This document shows, one piece after another, positions 8,636 through 17,259 of a DNA stretch of 64,000 bases. Each line of letters starts with the position of its first letter. The first letter of the stretch is position 1. The stretch is from Streptomyces sp. ATexAB-D23. Its GTDB lineage: Bacteria; Actinomycetota; Actinomycetes; Streptomycetales; Streptomycetaceae. Position numbers and translations under genes: made by a program. The DNA lies in assembly GCF_000373645.1 (NCBI RefSeq), contig NZ_KB892046.1, forward strand, positions 298,663 through 362,662. Reading direction: 5' to 3'. The notes under the pieces are model-generated. The model worked only from the letters and a program-made list of their open reading frames with translations. It was not told the DNA's origin and made no database searches.

Positions 8636-8739
8636 CGGGACACCACATTTCCCGGACCGTGTCCGACATCGAGGAGCAGCACTCCCTCGCAGCGCGACGC
8701 GCTGCCTCCACCGGTGGCATCCTGCACGGTTACGGTCAT
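8632..8739 (-). CDS. 35-residue small ORF coupled to the condensation-like gene
   Basis: This ATG ORF is preceded by GGAAGGA eight bases upstream, a better ribosome site than most annotated genes here. Its TGA stop overlaps the GTG start of the next gene (GTGA). The predicted peptide begins MTVTVQDATGGG, contains one cysteine (SRCEG), then a hydrophobic LLLDV stretch and a GHGPG turn, and ends VVSR. It has no signal peptide and resembles no family I know. It could be a leader peptide controlling the downstream gene, a small partner protein, or a precursor peptide. Existence is inferred from the ribosome site and overlap only. Confidence 0.45.
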   Translation of the reverse strand: MTVTVQDATGGGSASRCEGVLLLDVGHGPGNVVSR

Positions 8740-9102
8740 GGGACACGTCCTTCCGAGGTCCTGAGCCGGGCGCCCTCAGCCTGGGGGGAATCCTCCGGAA
8801 GCACCGTTGAACACCGCCTGAGGCACACGATCTGGTGATCGCTTTCGAGCCATGGCCGCCGGGTGCCGCGACTGAGTGCCGCGACATCGAGGACGGATTC
8901 CTGGCCGCTGCGGGAGACGAATCGGCCGTGGCGGGAACAGGGGGTCCGGGCGGGGCGGTTGCATGGACCGAGGGCCGGCGCCGCACGGGCGGGGAGCACG
9001 GAGACCGCGAGGTCGTCCGCCCGCCGGGCATCCGGACCCCACGATCGCGCGGCGCCCGCCGCGCACTCGGACTTTGACGTATTTCCGCAGGAGGACTGTG
9101 TC
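8740..9102. other. Intergenic region between divergent genes
   Basis: These 363 bases separate the minus-strand small ORF from the plus-strand PIG-L gene. Apart from the ribosome sites of the two flanking genes (GGAAGGA on the minus strand, GCAGGAGGA at about 9088-9096 on the plus strand), no gene, repeat or recognised operator was seen. Promoters for both directions should lie here. Confidence 0.6.
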
Positions 9103-9936
9103 ATGAATGACCGGCCGTTGACGCTCATGGCAGTGCACGCCCACCCCGACGACGAGGCGACCGGAACGGGAGGGATCCTCGCGCGGTACGCGGCGGAAGG
9201 AATCCGCACGGTTCTTGTGACATGTACCGACGGCGGTTGCGGTGACGGGCCGGGGGGCGTCAAGCCCGGCGAGCCCGGTCACGACCCGGCCGCCGTCGCC
9301 CGGATGCGGCGCGAGGAACTGGCGGCGAGCTGTGAAGTCCTGAAGGTCAGCGATCTGGAGATGCTGGACTACGCGGACTCGGGGATGGCCGGCTGGCCCG
9401 GCAACGACGCCCCCGGCTCCTTCTGGCAGACCCCCGTGGCGGAAGGCGCCGCCCGGCTCGCGGAGCTCATGCGCCACTACCGGCCCGATGTGGTCGTCAC
9501 CTACGACGAGAACGGTTTCTACGGTCACCCCGACCACATCCAGGCCAACCGCATCACGACGGCGGCGCTGGAGATGACCGACCTGACGCCGAAGGTGTAC
9601 TGGACGACGGCACCGCGCTCGATGATGCAGCGCTTCGGGGAGACCATGCGCGAGTTCGGCGCGGACGTGCCCGAGCCGGATCCCGCCGAGGCGGCCGCGA
9701 TGGCCGAGATCGGGCTCCCCGACGACGAGATCACCACATGGGTGGACACCTCGGAGTTCAGCGGCCGGAAGTTCGACGCGCTGGCCGCGCACGCGAGTCA
9801 GGGGGAGAACATCTTCTTCCTCAAGATGGGCAAGGAGAGGTTCGGCGCGTTGATGGGCGTGGAGGCGTTCGTACGCGTCAAGGACACCACCGGAGCGGCC
9901 GTACCCGAGAACGACCTCTTCGCCGGACTGCGCTGA
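9103..9936 (+). CDS. PIG-L/LmbE-family zinc deacetylase (mycothiol amidase/deacetylase-like)
   Basis: The 277-residue protein has the metal-binding AHPDDE motif at residues 13-18 and the second motif GHPDH near residue 142. Both are typical of PIG-L enzymes such as MshB and Mca, which remove an acyl group from GlcNAc-inositol or from mycothiol S-conjugates. The strong site GCAGGAGGA fixes the ATG at 9103. The middle is rich in Glu/Asp (FGADVPEPDPAEAAAMAEIG), unlike the classical Mca. Mycothiol metabolism is plausible because actinomycetes make mycothiol, but other N-acyl sugar substrates are equally possible. It appears monocistronic. Confidence 0.85.
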   Translation: MNDRPLTLMAVHAHPDDEATGTGGILARYAAEGIRTVLVTCTDGGCGDGPGGVKPGEPGHDPAAVARMRREELAASCEVLKVSDLEMLDYADSGMAGWPGNDAPGSFWQTPVAEGAARLAELMRHYRPDVVVTYDENGFYGHPDHIQANRITTAALEMTDLTPKVYWTTAPRSMMQRFGETMREFGADVPEPDPAEAAAMAEIGLPDDEITTWVDTSEFSGRKFDALAAHASQGENIFFLKMGKERFGALMGVEAFVRVKDTTGAAVPENDLFAGLR

Positions 9937-10022
9937 CCGCCCGGCAGGATGCGACAGCCCCCGCCGGAACGATCCGGCGGGGCAGCGCGTCGCCGGTCGA
10001 GGCCGGCCAGGACACCGCGCCT

Positions 10023-11138
10023 CTACTTGCGCATCACCAGGAGGACGATCAGCGCGGCGATGACCAGCCCGCTCACCACCGCCGCGGCGATCTTGGCCTT
10101 GCTGTACGGGCGTTCGCCGATGACCTCGGCGGTGCGGGCGTTCACCATGACCTGCCAGCTGGTGCCCGCGTACAGATAGGTCAGGAACCACACGGGCAGC
10201 AGCATGAGCTTGAACGTGAGCGCGGAGTACTCCGTGTCCAGCGAGGTGACCCGTTGCTCGTCACCGCCGATGTCCGACCGGCAGTCGGACTTGATGACGG
10301 TGGCCATCCGCTCCTTGGCCGTCACCAGCCCGGCCTCGGGCTCCACGTCGTACCGTACGGTCCGGAAGCCCGCCAGGTACTCCGGCTGGAACGGCTTCGC
10401 CTCCTCCAGCGGCCAGGGCGTGAGCTTGTCCAGCTGCTCGTGGCCGACGTGGCTGGTCCCGGCGACGAGGACGTCGTCGAAGGCGCGGCTCACCATTCCG
10501 GAGACGTTGGACCAGCGGGTGCGGCGCACCTGGCGGGTCTTGGTGACGCTCTTGCCGTCCTCCGTGGTGGTGTACGTCTCGGTGACGTAGTAGTGGGTAC
10601 CACGCTGGCCCCGGTAGCTGGTGACCGTCTGCGCGTCGTACGTCCAGTGCGGCAGATAGCTGCCCTTGAACGTCTCCGCCTCGCTGACCTTCTTCAGCCG
10701 CGAGGGCGCGAACCAGCGGGACGACGTCCATGAGCGCAGCGCGTCCCGGGCCGCGTCCCGGTCCAGGCCGAAGGGGACCACGGCCTCCGGCTGTACCCGC
10801 TCCGCGGCCTCCGGGTCCGCGACCAGCGCCGTGGCACAGAACTGGCAGTTCACGGAGAGGTCGTCGCTCTCGGTGTGGGCGCCGCAGCCCGGACAGAGAT
10901 AGGTCCGTATGCCGCCCGCGACGGGGCTCCGCGGCTTGGCGGGCAGCGCGGCCAGCTCGTCGAAACTGTGCTCGCGGACCTCGCGCGCCGCCGTGGCCAC
11001 CGCCTGCTCGTGACCGCAGTACGGACAGCGCATGGCGTCGGAGCCCGGTGCGAACTCCACCGTGGCGCCGCACGCCTGGCAGGGGTAGGAACGGGAACCC
11101 GTGCCGGCGGCCCCGGCGTCCTGCTCTTCGGTGTTCAA
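10023..11138 (-). CDS. Zinc-ribbon membrane protein (YdjG-like)
   Basis: The 371-residue protein begins with two CxxC zinc ribbons (YPCQACGATV with MRCPYCGHEQ, and YLCPGCGAHT with NCQFCATAL). A central soluble domain containing RFAPSRLKK-type and YLPHWTYDAQT motifs follows. A hydrophobic segment lies near residues 318-332, and a C-terminal transmembrane helix ends LVMRK. The start is a TTG preceded by GGGAGGGA at seven bases, so it is probably genuine. It is 13 bases downstream of the SPFH gene in the same operon. In Bacillus subtilis a similar pair (YdjG/YdjI) recruits the PspA homologue to stressed membranes. That role here is inference from the pairing. Confidence 0.78.
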   Translation of the reverse strand: MNTEEQDAGAAGTGSRSYPCQACGATVEFAPGSDAMRCPYCGHEQAVATAAREVREHSFDELAALPAKPRSPVAGGIRTYLCPGCGAHTESDDLSVNCQFCATALVADPEAAERVQPEAVVPFGLDRDAARDALRSWTSSRWFAPSRLKKVSEAETFKGSYLPHWTYDAQTVTSYRGQRGTHYYVTETYTTTEDGKSVTKTRQVRRTRWSNVSGMVSRAFDDVLVAGTSHVGHEQLDKLTPWPLEEAKPFQPEYLAGFRTVRYDVEPEAGLVTAKERMATVIKSDCRSDIGGDEQRVTSLDTEYSALTFKLMLLPVWFLTYLYAGTSWQVMVNARTAEVIGERPYSKAKIAAAVVSGLVIAALIVLLVMRK

Positions 11139-11151
11139 CGTCGTCCCTCCC

Positions 11152-12285
11152 TCAGGCCTGTGGCGGAAGCGGCGGAGGAACGGCCGCGAAGAGCCCGCCC
11201 ACGTCGGGTATCTGTTCGGCGGGCAGCCAGCCGGACATGCCGTCCTTCCAGATCAGCGTCGCCCTGGTCAGGGTGCCCGCGCTCACCAGACCGGACAGCG
11301 CCGCACGGTCGTAGGGCCCCTGCTGGGTGCCGTTGACACCGATGAACCACTGCTCCTGCACGGGCAGCGGCGGCGGGCCCGCCGCCGGGGCGGGAGCAGG
11401 GGCGGGCGCGGGAGCCGCGGGCTGCGGCTGCGGGGTGAGAGCGGCGGCCATCCGCTGGCCCGCGGCCATCCCGAGCCCCAGGCCCATGCCCTCGCCGACA
11501 CCGTTGCCCGGCGTGCCCGCGGCGGTGGAGAGCGCGTCGGCCGCCCGGAACTGGGTGTACTGGTCGAGATTGCCCGCGATCCCCATCCGGGAACGGGTGT
11601 CGATGGCCTCCTCGACCTCCGGAGGCAGCGAGATGTTCTCGATGATGAACTTGGGGACGGCGATACCGACCGGCTTCAGCTCCTCGGAGAGCACCCCCGC
11701 GAGCCTGGTGCCGATGGCCTCCTGCTGGGTGGCCAGATCCAGCATCGGCACACCCGCCGTCGCGAGTGCGCTGCCCAGCTTGCCGACGATCAACTGGCGC
11801 AGATACTGCTGCACCTCCTCGGTGCGGAACTGCGGGTCCGTACCCGCCAGTTCGCGCAGCAGCGCCGCCGGGTCGACCACCTGCGCCGCGTAGGCGCCGA
11901 AGGCCCGCAGCCGCACCATGCCGAACTCGGGGTCGCGGACGATGACGGGGTTCTGCGTACCCCACTTCATGTCCGTGAACTGGCGGGTGGTGACGAAGTA
12001 CACCTCTGCCTTGAACGGCGAGTCGAAGCCGTACTTCCAGCCCTTCAGCGTGGACAGCAGCGGCATGTTCTGCGTCTGGAGGGTGTACGTGCCCGGCTGG
12101 AAGACGTCCGCTATCCGGCCCTCGTTGACGAAGACCGCGGTCTGCGACTCCCGTACGACGAGCTTGGCGCCCATCTTGATCTCGTTGTCGTGACGCGGGA
12201 ACCGCCACACGATGGTGTCCCGGCTGTCGTCGGTCCACTCGATGATGTCGATGAATTCCCCGCGGATGCTGTCGAACAGCCCCAT
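11152..12285 (-). CDS. SPFH/band-7 domain protein with C-terminal GYF_2 domain (YdjI-like)
   Basis: This 377-residue protein starts MGLFDSIRGEFIDIIEW, the usual opening of the 'virion core'-type SPFH proteins. The SPFH core (GAKLVVRESQTAVFVNEG, YFVTTRQFTDMKWGTQNPV) spans roughly residues 35-260. A Pro/Ala-rich linker follows, and a GYF_2-like module closes the protein (QWFIGVNGTQQGPYDRAAL, WKDGMSGWLPAEQI). There is no signal peptide or TM segment. These proteins oligomerise at membranes as scaffolds, and the GYF module would bind proline-rich partners. The ATG at 12285 has GGGAGG at a good distance. An upstream extension of the frame has no ribosome site. It is co-transcribed with the zinc-ribbon protein, which is probably its membrane anchor. 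Confidence 0.88.
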   Translation of the reverse strand: MGLFDSIRGEFIDIIEWTDDSRDTIVWRFPRHDNEIKMGAKLVVRESQTAVFVNEGRIADVFQPGTYTLQTQNMPLLSTLKGWKYGFDSPFKAEVYFVTTRQFTDMKWGTQNPVIVRDPEFGMVRLRAFGAYAAQVVDPAALLRELAGTDPQFRTEEVQQYLRQLIVGKLGSALATAGVPMLDLATQQEAIGTRLAGVLSEELKPVGIAVPKFIIENISLPPEVEEAIDTRSRMGIAGNLDQYTQFRAADALSTAAGTPGNGVGEGMGLGLGMAAGQRMAAALTPQPQPAAPAPAPAPAPAAGPPPLPVQEQWFIGVNGTQQGPYDRAALSGLVSAGTLTRATLIWKDGMSGWLPAEQIPDVGGLFAAVPPPLPPQA

Positions 12286-12412
12286 GGAACCTCCCCCGTT
12301 CGTTGCTGCGCCCCACTCGCGATTCGTCAGGGAACGATAGCAACCAGCAACGACAGGGCCTCCCCGGCCGCACGCCGGCTTCGGTGGCGTGCGGGCGGGG
12401 TCTTTCCCCGGA

Positions 12413-14935
12413 TCAGGCCGGGGGAGCCGCCGGGTCCGGCTCCGTGGCGGCCTCACCCTTGCGGACCGTGCAGTGGAGCGAGTCGTTCACCACGTCGGCG
12501 ACGATCGTGTCGCCGGGCTCGGCGTCGCCGCCGAGCAGCAGGGACGCGACCCGGTTGTCCAGTTCCGTCTGGATCGTGCGGCGCAGCGGCCGGGCACCGA
12601 AGGCCGGCTGGTAGCCGTGGGCGACGACGAGCTTCTTCGCCGCCTCGGTGACCTCCAGCGTCATGCCCTGTGCGTGGACGCGGTGCTTGCTGCGGTCCAG
12701 GAGGTGGTCGACGATCTCCGACAGGTCCTCCTCGGTGAGGCTGTGGAAGACGATGATGTCGTCGATGCGGTTGAGGAACTCCGGCAGGAAACGTCCCCGC
12801 AGCTCGTCCATCAGCTGGTCCTTGAGCTCGGCCGCGTCGCCCTCGTGGTCGAGGATGCGGTGGGCGCCGATGTTGGACGTCATGATGACGACGCAGTGCC
12901 GGAAGTCGACCGTGCGGCCCTGCCCGTCCGTGAGGCGCCCGTCGTCCAGGATCTGGAGCAGGGTGTTGAAGACGTCCGGGTGTGCCTTCTCGATCTCGTC
13001 GAACAGCACCACGCTGTACGGCTGCCGGCGGACCTTCTCGGTGAGCTGGCCGGCCTCCTCGTAACCGACGTACCCGGGAGGCGCCCCGACGAGCCGGGCG
13101 ACGGTGTGTTTCTCCTGGAACTCGCTCATGTCGAACCGGATCATCCGGTCCTCGTCGCCGAAGAGCAGAGCGGCGAGCGTCTTGGCGAGTTCGGTCTTGC
13201 CGACGCCGGTGGGTCCGAGGAAGAGGAAGGAGCCCACGGGGCGGTCCGGGTCGCCCATGCCGGCCCGGTTGCGGCGCACGGCCTCGGACACCGCCGTGAC
13301 CGCCTCGTTCTGGCCGACGATCCTGGAGTGCATCTCCTCCTCCAGCCGGAGGAGCTTCTCCTTCTCGCTGGCGGTCAGCTGGGAGACGGGAATGCCGGTA
13401 CGGCGGGACACGATGTCCGCGATGTCGGCGGCCGTGACGGAGACGACGCCCTCGCGCCGCTCCTCGACGCCCGCGAGCTCGCCCTCGGCCTGTGCGATCT
13501 GCCGCTTGAGGTCGGAGGCCTTCTCGAACTCCTCGCCCGCGACGGCCTCGTCCTTCTCCCGTCGCAGCTTCGCGAGCCGGTCCTCCCGGCTGATCACCTC
13601 GGTGGAGCGGCCGGCGCTGCGCAGCCGCACCCGGGCTCCGGCCTGGTCCATCAGGTCGATCGCCTTGTCGGGGAGGAAGCGGTCGCTGACGTAGCGGTCG
13701 GAGAGCTCCGCCGCCGCCGTGAGGGCGCCGTCGGCGAAGCGGACCTGGTGGTGCGCCTCGTACGCGTCCCGCAGCCCTTCGAGGATCTGCACGGTCTCCT
13801 CGACGGTCGGCTCCGGGATCAGGACCGGCTGGAAGCGGCGTTCGAGGGCGGCATCCTTCTCGATGTGCTTGCGGTACTCGTCGATGGTGGTCGCGCCGAC
13901 CACGTGCAGTTCGCCACGGGCGAGGGCGGGCTTGAGCATGTTGCCGGCGTCCATCGAGCCCTCGCCGGTCGCGCCGGCACCGACGACCGTGTGCAGCTCG
14001 TCGATGAACAGGATGATGTCGCCCTGAGCCTTCTGGACGTCCTCGATGACCTTCTTCAGGCGCTCCTCGAACTGACCCCGGTACTGCGCACCGGCCACCA
14101 GCCCGGACAGGTCGAGGGAGACGACCCGCTTGTCCTTGAGGGTGTCGGGAACCTCGCCCGCCACGATGCGCTGCGCGAGGCCCTCCACGATCGCGGTCTT
14201 GCCGACGCCGGGCTCACCGATGAGGACCGGGTTGTTCTTGGAACGCCGGGAGAGGATCTCGATGGTCTGCTCGATCTCCTCGGCCCGCCCGACCACGGGG
14301 TCGAGCTTCCCCGCCTTCGCCTCCTCGGTGAGGTCCCGGCCGAACTCGTCGAGGGTGGTGGCCGGTTCCTTCGGGGCCGGAGCGGCTCCCTCCGGGCCGA
14401 AGGCCCCCTGGTCGGCGGCGCCGCGCAGCTTCGAGACGTCCAGGTCCTCGGCGCGCAGGAAGCGGGAGGCCCCGGAGTCGGGGTCGCCCAGGAGGGCGCC
14501 GAGGATGTGCTCGGGGCCGATGTAGGACACACCGGCGGCCTGCGAGCGGGCGTGGGCGAGAGCGAGGGTGCGCTTGGCGGCCGGGGTGAGGCCGGGCTCC
14601 GAGGACGGCTCGGCGGACTGTGCGGGCAGCACCTCGGCGATCCGGTCCGCGAGGGTGTCGGGGTCCACGCCGCCCTGGGCGAGGATCCGGCGGGAGGGCT
14701 CGACCCGGGTGGCGGCCCACAGCAGGTGCTCGGTGTCGAGGTCGGACGTCCCGTCCTCGGCCGCCTTGCGGGTGGCCAGGCCGAGCAGCTCGTGCGAGGA
14801 CTCCGTGAGCAGCCTTCCGATGGGCACGCGCTGCACGGCCGGGGGTGAGGAGGCCGGTGACATGCCGAAGAACCGGTTCAGCATCTCGCTGAACGGATCG
14901 GAGGAACCGAGAGGTGAACCGAACGCCATCGACAT
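12413..14935 (-). CDS. ClpC-like AAA+ unfoldase lacking the ClpP-docking tripeptide
   Basis: This 840-residue Hsp100 protein has a divergent N-domain with two Clp_N repeats (about residues 40-170), D1 with Walker A GEPGVGKT near residue 240, a short middle region with a UVR-type helix (AVAGEEFEKASDLKRQI, about 455-475), D2 with Walker A GPTGVGKT near residue 573, and a D2-small domain (FGARPLRRTIQ). The short UVR middle domain marks it as ClpC-type. Between SNIGAHRI and ELRGRFLPEFLNR, however, the LGF/VGF loop that docks onto ClpP is missing, as in ClpB. It therefore probably remodels or disaggregates proteins without ClpP. An Ala/Ser-rich lead of about 35 residues precedes the N-domain. The start has CCAGGAGC upstream. 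Confidence 0.88.
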   Translation of the reverse strand: MSMAFGSPLGSSDPFSEMLNRFFGMSPASSPPAVQRVPIGRLLTESSHELLGLATRKAAEDGTSDLDTEHLLWAATRVEPSRRILAQGGVDPDTLADRIAEVLPAQSAEPSSEPGLTPAAKRTLALAHARSQAAGVSYIGPEHILGALLGDPDSGASRFLRAEDLDVSKLRGAADQGAFGPEGAAPAPKEPATTLDEFGRDLTEEAKAGKLDPVVGRAEEIEQTIEILSRRSKNNPVLIGEPGVGKTAIVEGLAQRIVAGEVPDTLKDKRVVSLDLSGLVAGAQYRGQFEERLKKVIEDVQKAQGDIILFIDELHTVVGAGATGEGSMDAGNMLKPALARGELHVVGATTIDEYRKHIEKDAALERRFQPVLIPEPTVEETVQILEGLRDAYEAHHQVRFADGALTAAAELSDRYVSDRFLPDKAIDLMDQAGARVRLRSAGRSTEVISREDRLAKLRREKDEAVAGEEFEKASDLKRQIAQAEGELAGVEERREGVVSVTAADIADIVSRRTGIPVSQLTASEKEKLLRLEEEMHSRIVGQNEAVTAVSEAVRRNRAGMGDPDRPVGSFLFLGPTGVGKTELAKTLAALLFGDEDRMIRFDMSEFQEKHTVARLVGAPPGYVGYEEAGQLTEKVRRQPYSVVLFDEIEKAHPDVFNTLLQILDDGRLTDGQGRTVDFRHCVVIMTSNIGAHRILDHEGDAAELKDQLMDELRGRFLPEFLNRIDDIIVFHSLTEEDLSEIVDHLLDRSKHRVHAQGMTLEVTEAAKKLVVAHGYQPAFGARPLRRTIQTELDNRVASLLLGGDAEPGDTIVADVVNDSLHCTVRKGEAATEPDPAAPPA

Positions 14936-15063
14936 GCCGAAGCTCCTGGTCAGAGGCTGAGGGGTTTCACCGCGGAAACCCGGGGTCCGTTGCTCCGAGA
15001 AACGGGCGGTGGGCCGGGGTGCCCGCGAAGGGCCGCGGCGCGGCGTGAAACCACCGGCTCCAC

Positions 15064-15094
15064 TTACATGGCTATATATCCGTTTTCATCGGAT
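15064..15094 (-). promoter_or_regulatory. AT-rich patch in the clp upstream region, possible promoter
   Basis: A short AT-rich stretch in very GC-rich DNA reads GAAAACGGATATATAGCC on the minus strand, about 150 bases before the clp-like gene. It could supply a -10 element. No CIRCE, HAIR (HspR) or clear ClgR site was recognised. Confidence 0.25.
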
Positions 15095-15204
15095 CCACGG
15101 AACGAGCTTCGCATGACCACGCACAGCGCACGACCGGTGGATGTCACCGGGACGCTCCCTCGGCCCGGTGACATCCGGGGCCCCGGACGACGGGGTGGGT
15201 GCGT

Positions 15205-15864
15205 TCAGCGGGCGGCGGCGGCCAGCAGCTCCGGCAGGTCGCGCATGTCGTTGAACACGACCGTGCCGGGCCCCTCCAGCCGTGCGGCCGGAGTGAGGCC
15301 GCCGCAGTACCCGAAGGCGCGCATGCCCGCGGACCGGGCCGCCGCGACCCCGTACGCGCTGTCCTCGATCACCGCGCACCGCTCCGGGCGCACCCCCATG
15401 GAGCGTGCGGCGTGCTCGAAGAGGTCGGGGGCGGGCTTGCCCCGTCTGACGTCGTTCGCGCTGAAGATCCGGTCCGCGAAGTGGTGCCTCAGGCCGGTGA
15501 TCTCCAGGCTTCGCCGGATGCCGGTGTGGCTGCTGTTCGACGCGACGCAGGTGCCGGTGGTGAGGCCGTCCAGGACCTCGCCGATGCCGTCGACGGCGGC
15601 CAGCTCGGCCTCGAACGCCGCGTCGTACAGATGCTCGTACTGGTTCTGCCAGCCCTTCTCCAGGCTCCGCCCGAGCCGTTCCTCGATGGCGGCCGTGTAC
15701 ACCTCGACGGATGAGCCGACGAACCGCTCGATGATCTCGGCCTCGGTGAACGAACACCCCAGATCGGCCATGATCAGCGCGTCCACCTTGACGCACAGTT
15801 TCTCGCTGTCCACCAGTACGCCGTCACAGTCGAAGATCACCAGGTCTATCGGGTTCAGCGTCAT
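15205..15864 (-). CDS. HAD-superfamily phosphatase (beta-phosphoglucomutase/phosphatase subfamily IA)
   Basis: This 219-residue protein has the HAD motifs in order: motif I FDCDGVLVDSE near residue 9, motif II SNSS (about residue 110), motif III Lys in RRGKPAPDLF, and motif IV VIEDSAYGV. A helical cap lies between motifs I and II. Such proteins dephosphorylate small phosphate esters or isomerise hexose phosphates. The KPAPDLF and EDS pattern fits sugar-phosphate or phosphoglycolate-like phosphatases. The ATG at 15864 has only a weak ribosome site. It is monocistronic, between the clp gene and the convergently placed CE4 gene. Substrate is not readable. Confidence 0.85.
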   Translation of the reverse strand: MTLNPIDLVIFDCDGVLVDSEKLCVKVDALIMADLGCSFTEAEIIERFVGSSVEVYTAAIEERLGRSLEKGWQNQYEHLYDAAFEAELAAVDGIGEVLDGLTTGTCVASNSSHTGIRRSLEITGLRHHFADRIFSANDVRRGKPAPDLFEHAARSMGVRPERCAVIEDSAYGVAAARSAGMRAFGYCGGLTPAARLEGPGTVVFNDMRDLPELLAAAAR

Positions 15865-15940
15865 GTGCAGCAGCGTAGAGGGGGCCGGTGTGCGCCTCGC
15901 ACACCGGCCCGGGGCGTTGCGGAACCGGCGTTCCGGGTGG

Positions 15941-16927
15941 TCAGGGCGTCGCGCACGACACCGTCGGCCAGGTCCAGTTGCCGTTGGTCCGGATCGTCAC
16001 CCCCCAGGTGTTTCCGTTGCCGTTGGGCTTCGCGGTGAGGACCTGGGCGCTGGGGTAGGCGGCGCTGATGTTCCAGGTGGTGAGGACCTTCTCGGGGGCG
16101 GGGAGCCGCATGGTGACGGTCCAGTCGGCGGAGCCGGTGACGGACACGTCGAGGTTGTAGCGGTCGCCCCACTGCTGTCCGGCGGACAGGGTCGCCGTGC
16201 AGCTGCCGGTGTTCCCGCCGCCTCCGCCGCTGCTGCCGTCGGGTGCGACGGCCCGCCCGGTCTGCGGGGAGATCATGCCCGAGCACAGGCCGCGGGAGGC
16301 GAGTGACTGGGCGATCCGGGGGATCGCGGCGAGCGTGTTGTCCGGCCACTCGTGCATCAGGATGACCTGGCCGTCGGAGAGCCGGCCCACGGCCTGCACG
16401 ATCGCGTCGGTGCTCGCGCCGTTCCAGTCCTGCGAGTCGACGTCCCAGATCACTTCCGTGAGTCCGTACGCGGCTTCGACGGCCTTGAGGGTGGAGTCGG
16501 TCTCCCCGTACGGCGGGCGGAACAGCTTCGGTGTCCCGCCGCCCGCGCCGGCGATGGCCTGCTGGGTCCGGGAGATCTCCGAGTCCATCTGCGCCCGGCT
16601 CTGCTGGATGAGGTGGGGGTGGGTGTAGCTGTGGTTGCCGACCCACATGCCGGCGTTGATCTCCGCCTGCACCTGGCCCGGGTACGAGGCCGCGAACTGG
16701 CCCTCGTTGAACATGGTGGCCCGTAAGCCGTTCTGCCTCAGGGCGTTGAGCAGGGCGGGGGTGTGGTCGTTGGAGGGGCCGTCGTCGAAGGTGAGGCCCA
16801 CATAGCCGGTGCAGGCGGCGGCCTGCGCGGGGGCGGTGGCCGTGGCGGTCAGGCCCATCGAACTCGTGGTGGCGAGAGCGAGGCCCACTGCCAGGGCGGC
16901 CGGGCGGCGACGGAGACGGAAGCGCAT
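15941..16927 (-). CDS. Secreted CE4 polysaccharide deacetylase with C-terminal CBM2 (acetyl-xylan-esterase type)
   Basis: The 328-residue protein has a signal peptide (RRRPAALAVGLALAT, cleavage after AQA near residue 37). A NodB domain follows with the motifs TFDDGPS (base and metal Asp pair), HSYTH (metal histidines), RPPYG, DVDSQDW and LMHEW. A Gly/Ser linker leads to a CBM2 module of about 95 residues with the usual cysteine pair (CTATL ... SCATP) and surface tryptophans. It should be exported and deacetylate plant or chitin-type polysaccharide. The CBM2 points to cellulose/xylan, as in Streptomyces AxeA. AGGAGG before the ATG decides the start. It is divergent from the CBM2-Cip1-like gene. 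Confidence 0.9.
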   Translation of the reverse strand: MRFRLRRRPAALAVGLALATTSSMGLTATATAPAQAAACTGYVGLTFDDGPSNDHTPALLNALRQNGLRATMFNEGQFAASYPGQVQAEINAGMWVGNHSYTHPHLIQQSRAQMDSEISRTQQAIAGAGGGTPKLFRPPYGETDSTLKAVEAAYGLTEVIWDVDSQDWNGASTDAIVQAVGRLSDGQVILMHEWPDNTLAAIPRIAQSLASRGLCSGMISPQTGRAVAPDGSSGGGGGNTGSCTATLSAGQQWGDRYNLDVSVTGSADWTVTMRLPAPEKVLTTWNISAAYPSAQVLTAKPNGNGNTWGVTIRTNGNWTWPTVSCATP

Positions 16928-17230
16928 CGGGGGTCCTCCTGGTGACGGGGTGCCGGGTCCGGCCGCGCCGGTAGGGCGGCCGGCCGGGCGGTGGCCGGGG
17001 GAGCGGTGCCGAGTTTTCGGTCGGCCTCGGTGGCTGTCAATAGTTTCGGCATGTATTTCGAAATCTTCGATCGGGATGCGTCGCTCGCCGTAGGGCTGCA
17101 TTCCAGTTCAGGTGGTACTTGTGACTCCTCTGACCGGTGGGTGGGTGATGGGCCGGTGAATTCCCGCCTGATGGTGGGGTGGTGACGGTCCGAAACTTTC
17201 GAAGCTGGTCGCCCTGTTCCGGCCCTCTTA

Positions 17231-17259
17231 TTGACAGTGCGCCGTCAAGGCGATGTGAT
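17231..17259 (+). promoter_or_regulatory. Promoter of the CBM2-Cip1-like gene
   Basis: A perfect -35 TTGACA at 17231-17236 is followed after 17 bases by TGTGAT at 17254-17259 as -10. The -10 lies inside the palindrome 17249-17290, so a bound repressor would block the polymerase. Confidence 0.55.
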
